Below, in pieces: positions 26,272 to 41,000 of a stretch of DNA of 64,000 bases. The stretch is from Eremophila alpestris peregrina (Eukaryota > Chordata > Aves > Passeriformes > Alaudidae). Each line of letters begins with the position of its first letter. The first letter of the stretch is position 1. The stretch spans positions 1,406,784 through 1,470,783 of the forward strand of contig WMCF01000006.1 of assembly GCA_009792885.1 (NCBI GenBank), given 5' to 3'. The notes below the pieces were generated by a model. It saw only the letters and a list, made by a program, of their open reading frames with translations, made no database searches and was not told the DNA's origin. Both the position numbers and the translations under genes were made by a program.

Positions 26272-29200
26272 CTGAAATGAAAAGCAAAATAATTAAGAAA
26301 CAAATGATGTAAATGATTCCCAGTACATTTAGAAGACTAATTGTTAGGCAAGGGATTACTGTGTGAGAACTGCAGTCACAGAATGGGCTCCCCACACAGA
26401 CGAGATTTTATGATGATACCTACAGCAACTCACATTCTGGATCCTCATACTCAGTCTGCAAATTAATAGGGAATTCCAAAAGGATATATGGTTTTGTGTC
26501 TTAATTCAAAAAAGCATTAGGCTGCAGAAGCTGCCCTGAGTCACAAATCTTTGTCCCAGAACAAGGAATGAAAGCTAACCCTTGATCCCTGTTTGTTCAG
26601 AGGAAAAAGAGGTCTTTGGTCCATTAGTCCCGTGTTGATTTTTGATCACAGCAGCGTGTTAAAAGGCCATGCTAAGGGGAACTGTGCTCTGGGGTAATAG
26701 TGGCAACAATATGGAAAGGGAACCAGTTTCTTTGTGGCCTAGAATTATGGTTTGAAAGGTATGTGAAAGAAATATTCCATGGAGGAGGGATTGGTGTCTT
26801 CTGCATTCTGATGATAGCACTGCACTTTGTGACCAGACTAGAGCTGAAGTTGTAGTTCTAGATTGAAGTTTCAGGCTCACACCACTTGGTTAGTGCTTCT
26901 TAACAACCAAAATGCAACATTTAACAAAACTTTAAAGTGTTATTAGAAGGTTATAATTAAAATTACTTCTTTTGTTTAGGCAAAGATTATGTTATTTTTT
27001 TGTTGTTTTTTTATCCAATACTCCCATCCCCAACCTTTGTACTATTGATACTTTACATTCTTTCAACATATCAGAGTAACTGAGGAGAGAGCAGCTAGAT
27101 ACCATAATTTACCTGATGATAACACTTTAATACTGCTATTAGTATTAAATAATTACATAAAGTAATAACTATGCAACGGAGTCACTGGAACTTAGAGAAA
27201 TTCAGCTTATTCTCAAGCAGGCACATACACAGGGGTCAGCTGCCTAAATACATGCCACTTTAGCTGTGTTACACAGTACATCTCTGGCTGGTGGCACAGA
27301 ATGATGTGTGTATCCCCTAAGTCCCTCATCCCATCTGCCAGCTCTGTTTGGGATGCCTTAGGACATTTTAGATATCCTTAGGTGCTCTTGTCTTAGTCCT
27401 AAAATTCAGAAGATTAGCTGAATTGCTGTCAAGGCTGCACTGCTGGTCTCTATGAGTTGCATCCCAGCTGATTATATTGCTATTTGAGACACTACTGCAC
27501 ATATAAACATCTATAGTTCAGGTAGGTTTGCAGAGGTTATTCTCAAAGGGGAGAGGTTTCCTATAATCTTTGTTCATCAGCCTCACATGGTTGCCTCAGA
27601 CGATCTTAACCATCCCATGTGTCCCTAGATACCTTTGTTTCAGCATAGAACTAGAGACTCAGAACAATAATTTTATTTAATAGCTAAAGAATGGTGAGAA
27701 CATTGGTTTTTTTGGTAGAGAATAACAAAGTTAATGAGCAATATAAACACCATGCTTTCAAATATAAGTGTAACCTCACCTGAAAAAGAAGGAACTCTGA
27801 TCTGGGGACTTGCAGTCCCATCCCCTCCTTCACTGACTGCACAGACCTCAATGATGTAGACCCCAACATCAGGAAGAAGTACCACTGCAGAGGTTTTCTG
27901 TGTTTCTATAACTTGGCTATTGCTCTGGCCCTCTTGCCGAAATAACACCTGTGGTGGATAAAGTAGATCGTGGTCACAGTGGTCATTCAAGCTCTGTACC
28001 AGATATGTTGTGCAGACAACAGAGTCACTGCAATGTTAACTGTTTCATGCTTTCATCAGGGATTTCTTGACATTACATTTGAACAGACATCTGCTTTTAC
28101 TATTCCCTTCTTGCAGTGGCTTCAAAACACTAATAGCAAAATATTATAGAGACTCATGAATGTGAAAGGACATAGATTATGACCTAGAGCAAAGACAGAG
28201 GATTGCCCTCTCCAGCATTATGTGTTGCACAACCTTATCTCCAAAATTTCAAAATGTATTTTCAGTTCCATTTTGTTCAAATTCTTATCCCAAAGTTCAT
28301 GTTGAAATTCACATTTTTGGCTCAAGAACCCATCTTCAAATGTAAGGAAAATAGCTTGAATATTTAATTATTTAAAGTGTTTACCTTAGCTGGCTAAATC
28401 AACTGACCCTGCATTTCCTGCATTTCCTGTGAAACTCCATACAAATTTATGGCATGTGGGGTAAAGCAAGTCAGCACGTAGCTGTCTTTTTGGTATTTCT
28501 GCATGAGAGTTTCTGTTCCCAGAGAAAATTGAAAAGGTCAGAGAGGTGTGAAAACCCAAAGAAGTCAACTCAACTATTTCAGAATATCAACTATTCTGAT
28601 AAAGGTTAGAACTGTTTCTAGTTTATTTGAACCATTTTATACTTTCTCGGTGGTATTTCCCAATGTATCAGAGGAGATTTAAGATTGTAGTCTATAGAAA
28701 TGATTTGATATGGGCTTCAAAAAAACCCAGACCCCACACTTCTCTAAAAATATTGAAATAATTCTACTTTGATTTAAAGTATTGCAGTGGTGAATTCTGG
28801 GTTTTATGACTTGTTATTTAAGGGTTAATCTGGATTTTAATCTTTAAAACATCAAAACTTTAAATTCCAACCATCACTGCTGTTGAACATCACTAACATG
28901 ATCACAAAACAAACTGAAGTACTTCTGTTTCTTCTTCAAAAAATATTAATTTTAATGTAAATTAAAGATATCTAATTATTCTGCATTTCTCTAAATCCTA
29001 CTGCAAACACAGTTGAATTGAAGAATTATTAGGAATTTCATTGCAGTCTGATATTATTCATAGCCACTGATGACTCAGAGATGGTGGACTGACCCCCTCA
29101 GATAGGGGGGAGTCAGACAGAGATCAGTATTTGAAAATCACTACACAAAAATATGTTGGGGCATTTATCTCATTTTTATTTATTGCTTCTCACTGTGAAA

Positions 29201-32005
29201 GCAGATTTGAGACAGTCTATATAGAATGCTTCACTTGCACAGAGGAACAAGAAAGGGAAAAAAGCCAACAAAGAGGAGCAATTGCTTGGAAGAGAGAAAG
29301 GTGAGCAAGGAAGGGGAAGCACTAACCTTGTATCCCATTACATCAGATTCATTAGCTAGAGGTCTGACTGGCTCCCACCCAAGAGACACATGTGAACCAT
29401 CCTGTATCCACATAATGTTGCCTGGTGCTTGGCTGGGAGCTGAGAAGAAAAAACAACATGTACACACATATATTTGTATAGGTAGTCTCTCTAAAAACAA
29501 AACAAAAGTATTTTAATCTTTCATTATATTTAAAATTGATAGTGTTATCAGGATTCCAACTCCAGATGGAACATTTATGATTTTTTTTCATCAGTAGTGT
29601 AATTCTGTAGATTATAGTGTATTTATTCTGCCCACCCCATAAATTCCACAAAGCTTATGAACTTGAGCTCTTTTCTCTCCCTTTGTACAAAATGCCTTGT
29701 TTCCTAGGAAATTAACCTTTGTTACGAATGAAAAGTCAAATGAATTCCTGTCTAAACATCAAAGCAAAGCCATGAATCAAATCTATACATTATTCTGGAT
29801 TATTATACACCCTTAATAAACAAAAACCCAAGGGGACAGAGGTTGCTCCCTGGTTTCTTCCTGTTAGCAAAGGTACTGAGATTACTTACGGGATTTCTTG
29901 GTTGCTGCATGCACAGCAGTGCTAGGTGGTCCATACCCTGCAGCATTGTATGCCCTCACTGTTAGGTGATATAATGTGTTTCCTTCTAATCCTGTCAGGA
30001 GGATGGATGACTCATTTCCCTCTGTTTTGACCTTTTCTGCTGCTTCTTCCTGCTGCATGTCCTTCCAGTAACCAACCTGCCAACAAGCAACCACACGAAG
30101 GATTAACGGGCACCTGGTAAAGTCATGCTCACAAAGATGCTTATGCTTGTTATCCTGGGGAGGGTATTTTTGCTATTTATGCTTTTTTCTGATCATCAGA
30201 CTCCTTTAAGCATATGGGAATTGCAGCTTGACCTCAAGCCATGCAGTGCTCTCTTCCCCAAAACGGTAAGGCTTGGAATATCATGGCGTGACCTGAAGCA
30301 CGTGGAATAGCTGGGTACTGGCACTAGAAGAGATTACTGTAAGACAGAAGAGCAGAGGGTAAACTTTGGCAGGGAGAGCTCATCATTGAAGGACACCATT
30401 CAAGGAGAACTCATCCTCTGGTAGGTCACCAGAATATCTACATTCACCCTGGAAAACTCTGACTGCATCAGTTAAGAAGTGTTGTGAGCAATATTCCCTT
30501 CCTGGCTGGGTGCAACTCAGATCCAGGAGATTTCTTATCAGTCCAATGAATAGGCAATGACAGAAATGGCAATGATGGGAATACTTTGATCATCTGAAAA
30601 ATCTTAACAGAAGAAAAGGAAGGAAATTGATTCAGTTTTAGTTCTTGGATATAAAGAGGTTTGTGGTAAATGAAGTTTTGATAGTATGTTTATGCCCTTC
30701 CTTTTCAGACATAAAATGAACCCCTAAATTATCTTTGGTGGTTCTTAATTCTTATTCTCTGGTATCTTTTAAATTTATCATAATCTCAAAGAGCTTCTCA
30801 TAAAGCTGAGCTGAGAATTTGGCCAGTCTCTGTCCTCAGGGGCCAAGCATTTTCAGGATGCAACTGGAGAAAATGAGTCTAGGTGAGCTACACATGTAAG
30901 GCAATTCTCATGGGCCTTATTTTGCCTAAGAGGTGATGCCACTAACATTCCATTCAAAGACGTATACTCAGCTTACTGTTATTCATGCCGAGACCTACTT
31001 GCATTTCTTCAACATTTTGCCCTTTTGTGTGAAGCTGGTTATTTCTTAATAAGTTATTTACATTGAATTGGGATAACTTTTCCTCTGAGAAAAAAGGTCA
31101 CAGACAAGAGAGAACTCTTGAGAATGCCTCCCAGGAAATGGCGAACCAAAAAAACCCCAAGGGGTTCACAGGAAAATTAGATCCATGAGCACAATGCTGA
31201 CCTTTTATAATTCACTGGGACTGCGATAAAAAAGGGATCTCAAACAATCTGGTTGCAAAAATATACATTTGAGGTCCTATGTTCATTTGAGGAAAATGCC
31301 TCCGTTAACTTTGATTGAGGGTATATTAGTTTGTGTCAGCTCCCAGTCCACTCTTTCAACTGTAAAATTCAAATATTTGTCTTTTGTGTGTGTGCCTGCA
31401 TTACCTCATTTTAAAATGCTGTTGCTTTAATTTTTAGATGAATTACAGCTCAGTTCACAAATCTAGCTTCAGTAACCACTTGTTCTGAAATAAGTGTGAT
31501 TCACTGAGGGATTTTGCCAGATGAATACTTGACCGAAGCTATTGATATCTGAAATAACATCTATTCAGAGTCAGATTTCTTTTCTTGAAAAGAAAAAGAA
31601 TAAATAACCATTTATTCACATCCTACTATTGAGTCTCCAATGCTTATTATCTCTTGGGCAGTCAGATTCCTTTCCTTTCACTTGTGATGCATCTTTACAA
31701 ATTGGATGCCACCATGGTGAGAACTACACAATGCTGAGCACAGTATGAACAGGCAGTGAGAGGGAACATGTCCTGGAGACCCTCTCATCCAGGTAGTGCA
31801 GTCTGCTGAGGATCCAGCAAGAAAAGAGTCAGAAAGGAAAAGTGAGTGGACTAAGCTTACACAGGTCGACAGTAGCAGGGGTGGAAATGCAACAGAAGTT
31901 TTTCTCCTTTTTCTAGAAAGCCAGGAGCAAAATTACAAGTAGCTCTGTTTATTCACAGGATGCACCATGTCTCATGTTAATGAAATGTTCATGGATTAAC
32001 TTTGG

Positions 32006-32076
<71 letters not shown>

Positions 32077-35000
32077 TGGTAACACATGCATCCATTTGTT
32101 GATGACCAAAGGAAATAAGAAGTTGTTATTAAAAACTCTAATGATTATTGACTGAGGTAGATGGTGTGGAGATTTACATTTGAACTGAACTGAAAGTACT
32201 TCTGATGTTTAAAAGTTAGGGAACTATATTTTAAAATAGAGGGTTTGTTTATTTACATTTTTCTGCATTTGCTGGTTCTTTTTTAAATCTTATTTTCTGT
32301 AATATTAATTTAAACTCCTCAGAAGGGATCTATAACACAGAATAGGTTTTTATAAATTATAACATTAAATATTGATAATAGCATGAAGCATAAATCACAA
32401 AAAATATAGCCTGTATTTGAAAACTGAAAGAAAAAGAAGGGAAGAAAGCATTTTGTCTGTTTAATGCATTCCTTTTTGTGAGGTTTTACATTTTTTCTGG
32501 ACTTTCTGTGGTTTTTAGTCAAAGAATAGTAAACTTTGATACCTGATTTCCAGAGACCCATCCCTTTGAGCTGGAGAGGAGCAAACTGCTTTGCTCTGAT
32601 CATGGGTTAAGTAATTGTTAAAAGCAAATCTTGGTTAAAAAAAAAAATAAATCTGTCTAAAATTCTTCTGCCTCTGATAGTTGCAGACCACATCCTTGAA
32701 CTTTTAAGTTAAAACTATCTTAAATGATACTACTCTTTTGCCGAAGTTGGTTTCTAGGTTATAGAATCTTTCTCATAACTTAATCTGATCTAATTGCAGG
32801 TCATCTTCACTAAATGCAGAAAAATCAAAGTAATTGGCTGGATATTCTTTCAGCTGATCACAGAAGATTAAAGCTACAAATAAAGCATATCAAGTAAGGA
32901 CCTAAATTAAGTCAAATCTCTATCTTGCTTTTCCAGGCTGTGGTTAAATATCCATATGCTCTTTCTAAATTACCTCAAGGTGTACATTGCTAAATAAAAG
33001 GAAAAATTAAATCCAGTACCAAGTGAATATAATTATCTGTTCTGTTATAAAAATAGATAAAATGCACCAAAGAAACAGCAAAATATTGAGTAATTTTCTT
33101 TGAAAAGTCATAATATGGTTTTATTAAATAAATAATATAATAAATAATATAATAAACCAAGTTATTATGTCAAGTAATCCTCTCTAAAAATGGCACTCAA
33201 GACTTTTTTTTTTGGTTTTTTTTGTTTTTTTTTTTTTTGCTTCAAGTTGATCTTTTGATAGTATTAGCCAAACTCCTATCCCTTAGAGGAATTCCAGCAA
33301 AAAAGACATGAGCTTTTTCATTTATACTTAAGTCTTAGCCTTGTCTTTCTGGAAAAGAAAAAAGAAACCCAAAATATCTCTTCTTCCAGTCAGTAATTCT
33401 TTCTGTTTTCCTTCCTTACCAGTAGTAAATGACAAAGAAAATATTGCCTTGGGCTCAAACAGATTTTATAACCTTCAGCTTACAGAGTCCAAACAATAAG
33501 TATGAACAACACACTATATTTTTCCACAATTCTGACAAAGTTTTTGAGCTACTTCTTCTTTATCAGACCGTAGCTGGCATATATTTAGTAAGGTTGGGCG
33601 GACAGCTGACAAACCTGTACTGAAGGCAGGAATAATATGTGCTTTGGAAGATGCAAATGAGGGCAACAAACCTTGCATAAAACTCGTGTGACATAACAGT
33701 TGACACTGCCTTTCAAGGATGGCAACGTGAAATTGCACAAGTTCCTTTGCCTTTCATTACTCCTGAGGACAAAGGGCAAGCAAGGTCAGAGTGAAAGTGG
33801 GTCTCTGTGAACTTGTCCACATTTACTAAATATTCTGTCACTTTTGTTGATTAAAGCCCAAACATTCAAGTGTTAAGCAAATAGCTGTCCCTTTTATAAT
33901 GCTGTTGCCAAAAGGCCAGAAATGTGATGACTGTGTAGGAGGTTGTCACTGCTATGATGACTGCAGCCAGTATATGAGTTGAGACAGGCAAAGACAGTGG
34001 CTATTCAAATTGTTTTGCATTCAGATTGAACTGAAGGCAACTCTTTACTTGTGGCCCACAATAATTCTACATTAAGAAATAATTTAAAAAAGAAAAAATA
34101 TAAATAATTAATCCTTTTACCAAAGTCACTGGGTTTCTGTGTATTATCTTTTTTCTGTTTGTGGATTAAAGGAGTGCTACAGGCTTTGTTTTGCACTGCA
34201 CTGTACAATGAACTTTCTGAATCAGTTTTGAAATTAAGAGTCTGCTCAACAAGTGAAAGAGTCTTAAGAAAGTAAATAATATGGAAAACATAAAGCTGTT
34301 CTGTACTTCTGGAGGATTTTTTTGGGGGGTAGATTTTACCCCCAATGCCTTCCTACACAGACTTCTTTCCTTTTTGTGCCATGGGGATGCTTTAAAGGCA
34401 AACTGCCAGTATGTTAGAAAAATTGAGCTGATAGTGTGGACTTGGTGTACTTAAATAAATATTATATTGCACTGACTCACTGTACTGCTCTTATAAATCA
34501 TTATCTCTTTTTTGATGAAATCCTTCTCAATGGAATTGAAAATACCTAGAAGTACCATCCTTACAAGTTATTATCTCCTGCTGAATTGGGCAGAACAGCA
34601 ACATTTATGTTTACTGAGTAAGCGCTGCTCAGATTGTAATTATTCCTGTGAAGATGGAGAAGAGCAAACTACTCCATGAAAGATTTTTTTTGTCAGAAAG
34701 AGGGCAGAGGAATTCTGGCTAAATGAACAAAGATGGAAAGGGCAGGATGGGGGCAGGTAGGGTGGGAAGGAATAAACACCCTCGTCTCCCCAGATAAAAG
34801 TAGTACCTTAAAAGGTATCACTATTTAGAAGGCTCCTCTAATTCATTCGTGGGAGGAGGTAAAAGGGGCAGTGAACTTTTTGTATTATTTCATTTTTTAG
34901 TTATGTCAACTGCAGGTCCTTGGCTGGAAATATTAACTCTGTGATCTTAGTGCTATAATCCTAAAATTGGTGTCCAGCAAGTGAGGAGCCAAATGATTAA

Positions 35001-38000
35001 TACGGTTCACTGTTAGTAACTTCTCCTGTGTCATGGGCGTTTTCAGATTTGTATCTAGAAACATGTGAGAGACATAGAGCTGTCAAATATTACTGTTTGG
35101 GTCAGAATATGCCAAACTCTAAGGGTCAAAGCATTTTCCAAGTGCAAAGACCACCTCTGATAGAAAGCAAGCCCACTGTTCTACCTGTAACAGCCATCTA
35201 TTCCTAGGACACACCTGCAGAGCCAAGGGAAGTGTTATGTGACAAGCAAGTAAATGCAAAATCCATTCACATTATGAAAGAATAAGTTTCTAGGGAAATA
35301 AATTTCAATTTTAGAAAGAAAATCTATTTTTTAAATTTAAAAATATGTAATGCAAAGTTAAGAGAACATTTGGAGAATCATTTTGATCGATGGAATGAGG
35401 ATAAGGGTGCCAGTAGTAGGCACAGTTTAAAAGATGTTAAGATATCTGAGGAAAAATAACAAACCAGCCACCTTTCTGAGAAGAAAAAAGACAGGGCGCA
35501 GCAAGTAAGTTATTTCAGATGATAAAAGACTGGTCTCAAAACTGAAGTCAGGTTTGTAACAAGTGGAGCACTTCAACATGGAGAGGAATAGTATTTGCAA
35601 GATGAATATCATATCTTTCAGATACAGTTTTGTTCTCTTTATAAATAGCAGCTTTAAAGGTAAAATGGTCAATTATGGCTTTTGCTGCATGTGCAAAGGA
35701 ATAGAAACATATTTAAGGTAAGGAAGAAGCAGGAGAAAAGAACAATGAAATAAAACTGACAGAAGGTTAGCAGAGTTCAGCATGCAGACGTAGGTGGGAA
35801 AAAGACCTGAACAAATGCGAGACCTGAGGGGACATGCCAAAGTCACAGCCCATTTGGACTGTGCTAGATATTAATAGAGATGCTGCTATCCAATATATCA
35901 ACAGGCTACAGAAACAGGTAAAAAGAAATTTACTGGCTGTGTCTGAGCCATGAGGTAAATGCGTTGTCCTGTGTCCTGCTCGTGGCTGGCCAGCCTGAGG
36001 CTGAGCTGCAGAAGGTGCTGGCTCTGGTGCTGCCCAGACACCTACATTTCCTTCCTAAGGCTATTAGTGATGGTCACCAGCCCCTGGGGCTGCCCAGAAT
36101 GCTACCAGGGAGACACCCTGGGCTAGTAGATCACAAGATATCTTTTAACACACACATGATTGGTGTCTACCTCATTTATTCTCTTTTCAGTGTCACTGTA
36201 GAAAATCAGGAATGAGTCAGCACTGTCTAAAGGTCTAAAGCAGAGCAAAAACCCTGCATCCCAAAATCAGTTTGTTTGGTTTAGCTCGACTATTTAATGA
36301 GGATCAGCACAGCCTGATCCACAAGGTCAGGGTGGGTTGTGGTGGTAGCCCAAAAGAATAGACAGCTATACTGCTAGATCTGATCTGTTCCTGGAGGTTT
36401 GGATAGTAAACTGTGTCCAAAAGTGCAAGGAGGTCCCTTGCCAGGGCTGGTTCACCCTCCAAAGTCAGGAAGGGCTATCTCTAAGCAGAGTTTTATTTAT
36501 GGACTGTGCAGCTGCTTCTTCCCTCCTGACATCCTGTTTGTTGTTATGGTCTGTCCAGCAGATGTCCCTCAGCCCCTGTGGGATGAGAGCGCATGGATGC
36601 AGAGGCTCTCTCCTTTCTCTGTGCTGATTGCTGTCAGTAAATAACAAGTTGGAGCTGGTCGCTTAGAGCTGGAAGCAGTCAATACCTAATTTTCCCCAGC
36701 CTGTGAATGATGCATGCTGGGTCACTCACAGTTCTTTCAGCTCCTTTTGAAGTGACAAAGAGATGTTATGAGAACTGGTGTTGAACAGTTTTCAAGCACA
36801 AATAAATAAAAAATGTTCCAGTAGTACAGCTGTGACTTTTGTGTACGTATGCTGAAATGGGCATAATTCCTACTGAAGCTTCACCACTGCACACCTTAAC
36901 AGAATGCAACTCTTGCAAAAGCAACAAGACTTCTCATTATGATATTCTGTGTTCATACCTCGAATCCCTGCGGTCTTCCTAGACTTTCTTTAATATGTTT
37001 CCACGCAACAAGAATCTCTGATACAGACAAACTCGTAGCTTTGACATCGATGGGAGCAGCAGTGGGTTCTGTATTAAGAAAAATTGAAACAATAAACCTC
37101 CACTGTAACAGCTTGTATTTATCAAAAACACTCTATCTGAAACTGTCATTTACTTCCTTTATTCTACCTTAATACTCACAAGAAGGTATGACACTTAGGG
37201 GGAACATGAAAAACTGAACAAGATGAAGAGATTATTATTGTTGTATTTCTTTATTTGTGTCATGCTACATCAATATCTCATCACTGATGACAGGTGCAAC
37301 AAACTGTGAAAGGATCTCTTGTCTGTGATTTTTTAAAAAGCTTTAATATTTGTATATGTGTCCCCTGCCTCCACACACCCCTTTCACAGCCCTAACTGCA
37401 GCAGTAAATGGAGCATTCATTCTATTTGTGGCTTCTTAGTGCCATACTGTCAGCTCAGGATGAGCAATACCTTGCTGAGGTGCTCAGTCAGTCCTGCCCT
37501 GGGGCAATACTGAGTAAGAAGTGATACCCAGAGCTGTAGTGAAATGCTATGTGAAAGATTTTTTTTTAGGATTATATTATTATATCCTCAAAGTCACAAG
37601 CACCAGTGTTTGGGATGTGCCACCTTCTCTCTCTGCTGTGAAGCATTTACTATTTGAGGCCTGGGGTGCACATTTTTATAAAGGCACCAAGACCCAAGGT
37701 TTGTCCCTCTGGTTACCTGTGTTTGTTACCATCTGTCTGTGTTTCTATCTCCATGGTATTCATGAGACACTTTGCAGTCCTGACCTCCTGATTATCTGGA
37801 ATAGAGGATCCTTTCTGTCCTCCAGCCTGGCTGAGTGTCCTTTGGTGATGCTGGGACATGGCCAGGATGCTCCCTGAAGGCTGTAGGATGCTTTACACAC
37901 TACACTTGCCCAACAGTGTTGTCACAGGCGTGTTTACCTTAGTCCTTTCACATCAGGGAATGCCTTATAGAGGCCCAGCTTCTTTCAGTGGTGGGGAAGC

Positions 38001-41000
38001 TGAGTAAATGTCCCCAGATATTTGCCATGACAGGCTATTGAGCACCTCACCACTCAGTTGTATTACCTGTTACAGTACACTGGGAGTGATGAGCGTCCAG
38101 AACTTGTCTTGTATGAAACTGGGACACGAGTCAAGGAAATCTTGTGGGTTTTTTGCTTTATTTCCTAAACCTGACTGAAAACTTTCTTAAAGACAAGCTG
38201 TGGAGGCAAGGCTTCTACATATACTGTGCAGCACACTATAGGGCATTTCTCCACCTTTTTGGTATAGTTCACTTGCTCAGCAAAAATGTGAATTCACATT
38301 CCCCTCTAGTCACAGAACCTGTGATTTCTTCCTTGGCCTAATGTTCCTCATTACATTTCTAATGTGTTGATTTGTTCTTGAAGGGCAGGCAGAGGTCTTG
38401 GTTTTATGTCATAGGGAGACGCATCAAAGAGCATTCTGAAAAATGGGGTTTTGGGGACTTGTTTAACAGGGTTACAGAAAAGGAGTTTCCTTTCAGAACA
38501 GCCTGAGATAAAAGGATATATTTTTCTCAGTGATCAAACCACCTAATATGTAAGATACCTAATATCAGTGTTGATTCATTAGCTATCCTCCTTTCTCTGC
38601 AGATGTTGTTTTGGCACTGTTGCCCTACAAATATTTTTGACATGGCTCATACAAATTTTTCATCCTTTTTGATGTCAGACTTTTAATGTTTGTTACTCTT
38701 TTTTGATCTCATTTTTAATTTGCATCTCAAGAAGTAACTCTGATGTGATACAAAGTGGTGTTTGCCAACAATGAGTATTACAAATAAGTATAAAATATTT
38801 TTTTTAACTTTTCAGGTAATAAAGAATAAAAAATATGTTCAGGAGTAAGAGAAATAATCTTTTGAATTCAATACTGGTGGAATTGCGTTATGAAGAAATA
38901 TATTGTTCATAATATGATTTTCTGTTCAACAGTTTCATCCTTTTTTATTTTATGTACTACTAAGATTTGTGTGGCAAAAGCTATTTTCTAGTTTTTGTAT
39001 TATTGAAGCAATTACCTTGTTGTCAGAAAAGATTGCAGTGGGATAAATAATTTGAGATGTACACAAAATGTTCGTTGGCAGACTTTACATTTTCTATAAA
39101 TGCAGGTATCATTTCCTCTTCATAGCATTCACTAGGAATGGATTATACATTGCTTGAATAGAAACATAGAATATTTGCTGGTATTTTTAAAAATTGTTTT
39201 CAACAAATGGAGCAGAAATAGTTTGGATTTTTTTATGTGAAGAAAATGCATTTCTCACATATTCAGAAAGAATTCACTGCAGTTTCACTGATATTAGGCA
39301 CTGAGAGTAGTGTTCAGCAAAAGAATAGAAATTATATATTTGGGAATAAGATATATTGTGACTGTCTGAAAGTTTTTGGAGACTAAATAGCATTTTTTAT
39401 TGATTCAGATATGATGAGAACCATATAATTTCTGGTCATATAATACAGTATGTAGTTCACTCCAATGTCATGCTTTATTCTCTGTGTCTAAAACTAGTGA
39501 TAAATTTGATAGGTCCATTAGCTTTTTCTATTGCAGTCACTGATGTTATAATCATATTATTTTCTTCAGATCTTGTCATTATGCTAAACCTATAGATGTC
39601 TGCCTAAGGTTACACTTTCTGAAAAAAGAAAAAAGGCCATCTTTATTATTCCCTGTTTGAATAAAAGATGCAGTACAACAAATAAGGCTGTGTGCAATGT
39701 CCATGAAACACTTTCTTTCCCTGTGCTGCAATAGTACTTTGAAGAAACCTGATCAATATGTAAGTCTTTGGGTTGGCTGTAAAATGGCAGGACATTTTCA
39801 TTGCTAATGTTAGGAGAGGGAATCGTGAATTTTGACACTGGAAAGTAAAGCAAAGAATCACTTATTAGCCCTCAGTGAGTTGTACCTGTTTATGACTGTA
39901 AGCTGATCTGTTTTCCTGAAATACTCATCCTTAAGTATTTCTGTGTGATCTATCTTAAAAAACAAGTCCAAGAGCCTACTCAAATTTATGTTGTTTTAAT
40001 TATTCTATGGAACAGAGCCTCAGTCAGGACTACTCAACCAATCACATCATATATGTTCAGTTCTTATTTTGATTCCAAAAAGGATTTTTACAAAGTAGTC
40101 TTATTCAAAATTCAAGTCTTATTCAAGCTCTTATTTGAAGCTAGGAACCTCAGTCTGAGCAATTGCATTATGACTGCAGGCGGTTCTTCATAGCTGATAT
40201 TTTGGGATTTCAGCCAGGTTCTATTTCTGTGATAATGCTTCTCTGTGGAAAAATCCACAAGAGATATATCAGAAGGAAAATCAGGAAAATTCAACCCTCT
40301 TGTGTCAACCTGTAGGTACAGAAAGTGGTAACATTTGCTTCCTTGCAAAAAATAGCTGCATGGACTATCTTCCAAATCAGAGATCCTTCAGTGAACTTTT
40401 TCCATTCCCGAGAAATGGGGGACTCCCCAGTACCTGCAGTGAAATGTCTGTCTACAGAATATAGAACTTTCTCCAGAATCTTGTGCTCAAAGGGGAAAAA
40501 TATCCTATTTCCACAACAGCAGAGGCAAGATTATTGTTTCCAGGACAAGCCTTCAGGATTCTCACTTTTCCACAAGTCCTCTCTATTTTCACCTTCTTTC
40601 TGACCAGTGTTTTTGCAGAAGACTTTAAAACAGAAAAATTAGAAGAGTATTGGAATGAGCTATAAGTTAAGACCTCTGCCCTGAATATTTTTGATTTAGT
40701 GCTGAAATACTCTTACTTTTTGGGTAGAACTTCTGAAGCCTTCTCCTGTAATGATGCTCTCCTGCACACCTTCTCACAGTGTACATCCTGCTGTGGCTCT
40801 CCCTTCCCCATGGGATAACCCAGATTTATCACACAGTAGAGAGTCACCTGGGAATAAGGAGCTGCCTTATTCCACAAAGAATTTACCAGAGGAGTGTTGC
40901 CATCTTTGTCAATACAAATGGTTCGTTTCTATCCAGTGCCATGGCAGACAGAGTTGCCCTCAGTGAGGAGGGGATGTGCCCATTATATTGACTGCACATC

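Larger units (their letters stand above)
30077..36958 (-). other. CNTN6 intron inside FnIII-3 (6,882 bp)
   Basis: A phase-0 intron. It holds the T68 homopolymer (32008-32075), an AT-only repeat around 33,121-33,165, interrupted T-runs at 33,206-33,239 and a moderately GC-richer patch near 35,960-36,130 that I cannot assign. No coding exon was recognised. Confidence 0.85.

Noticed and set aside
26272..26395. Open frame continuing upstream of the last exon, encoding a very hydrophobic stretch before GGKVTSAQ
   Set aside because: It is the polypyrimidine tract and intron read in frame. A clear acceptor at 26273-26272 joins the preceding exon correctly.
29226..29651. Open frames on both strands around the FnIII-4 exon
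   Set aside because: Shadows or intron read-through of the exon at 29327-29439.
37521..37877. 118-codon plus-strand open frame
   Set aside because: No recognisable motif; hydrophobic residues follow from T-rich sequence.
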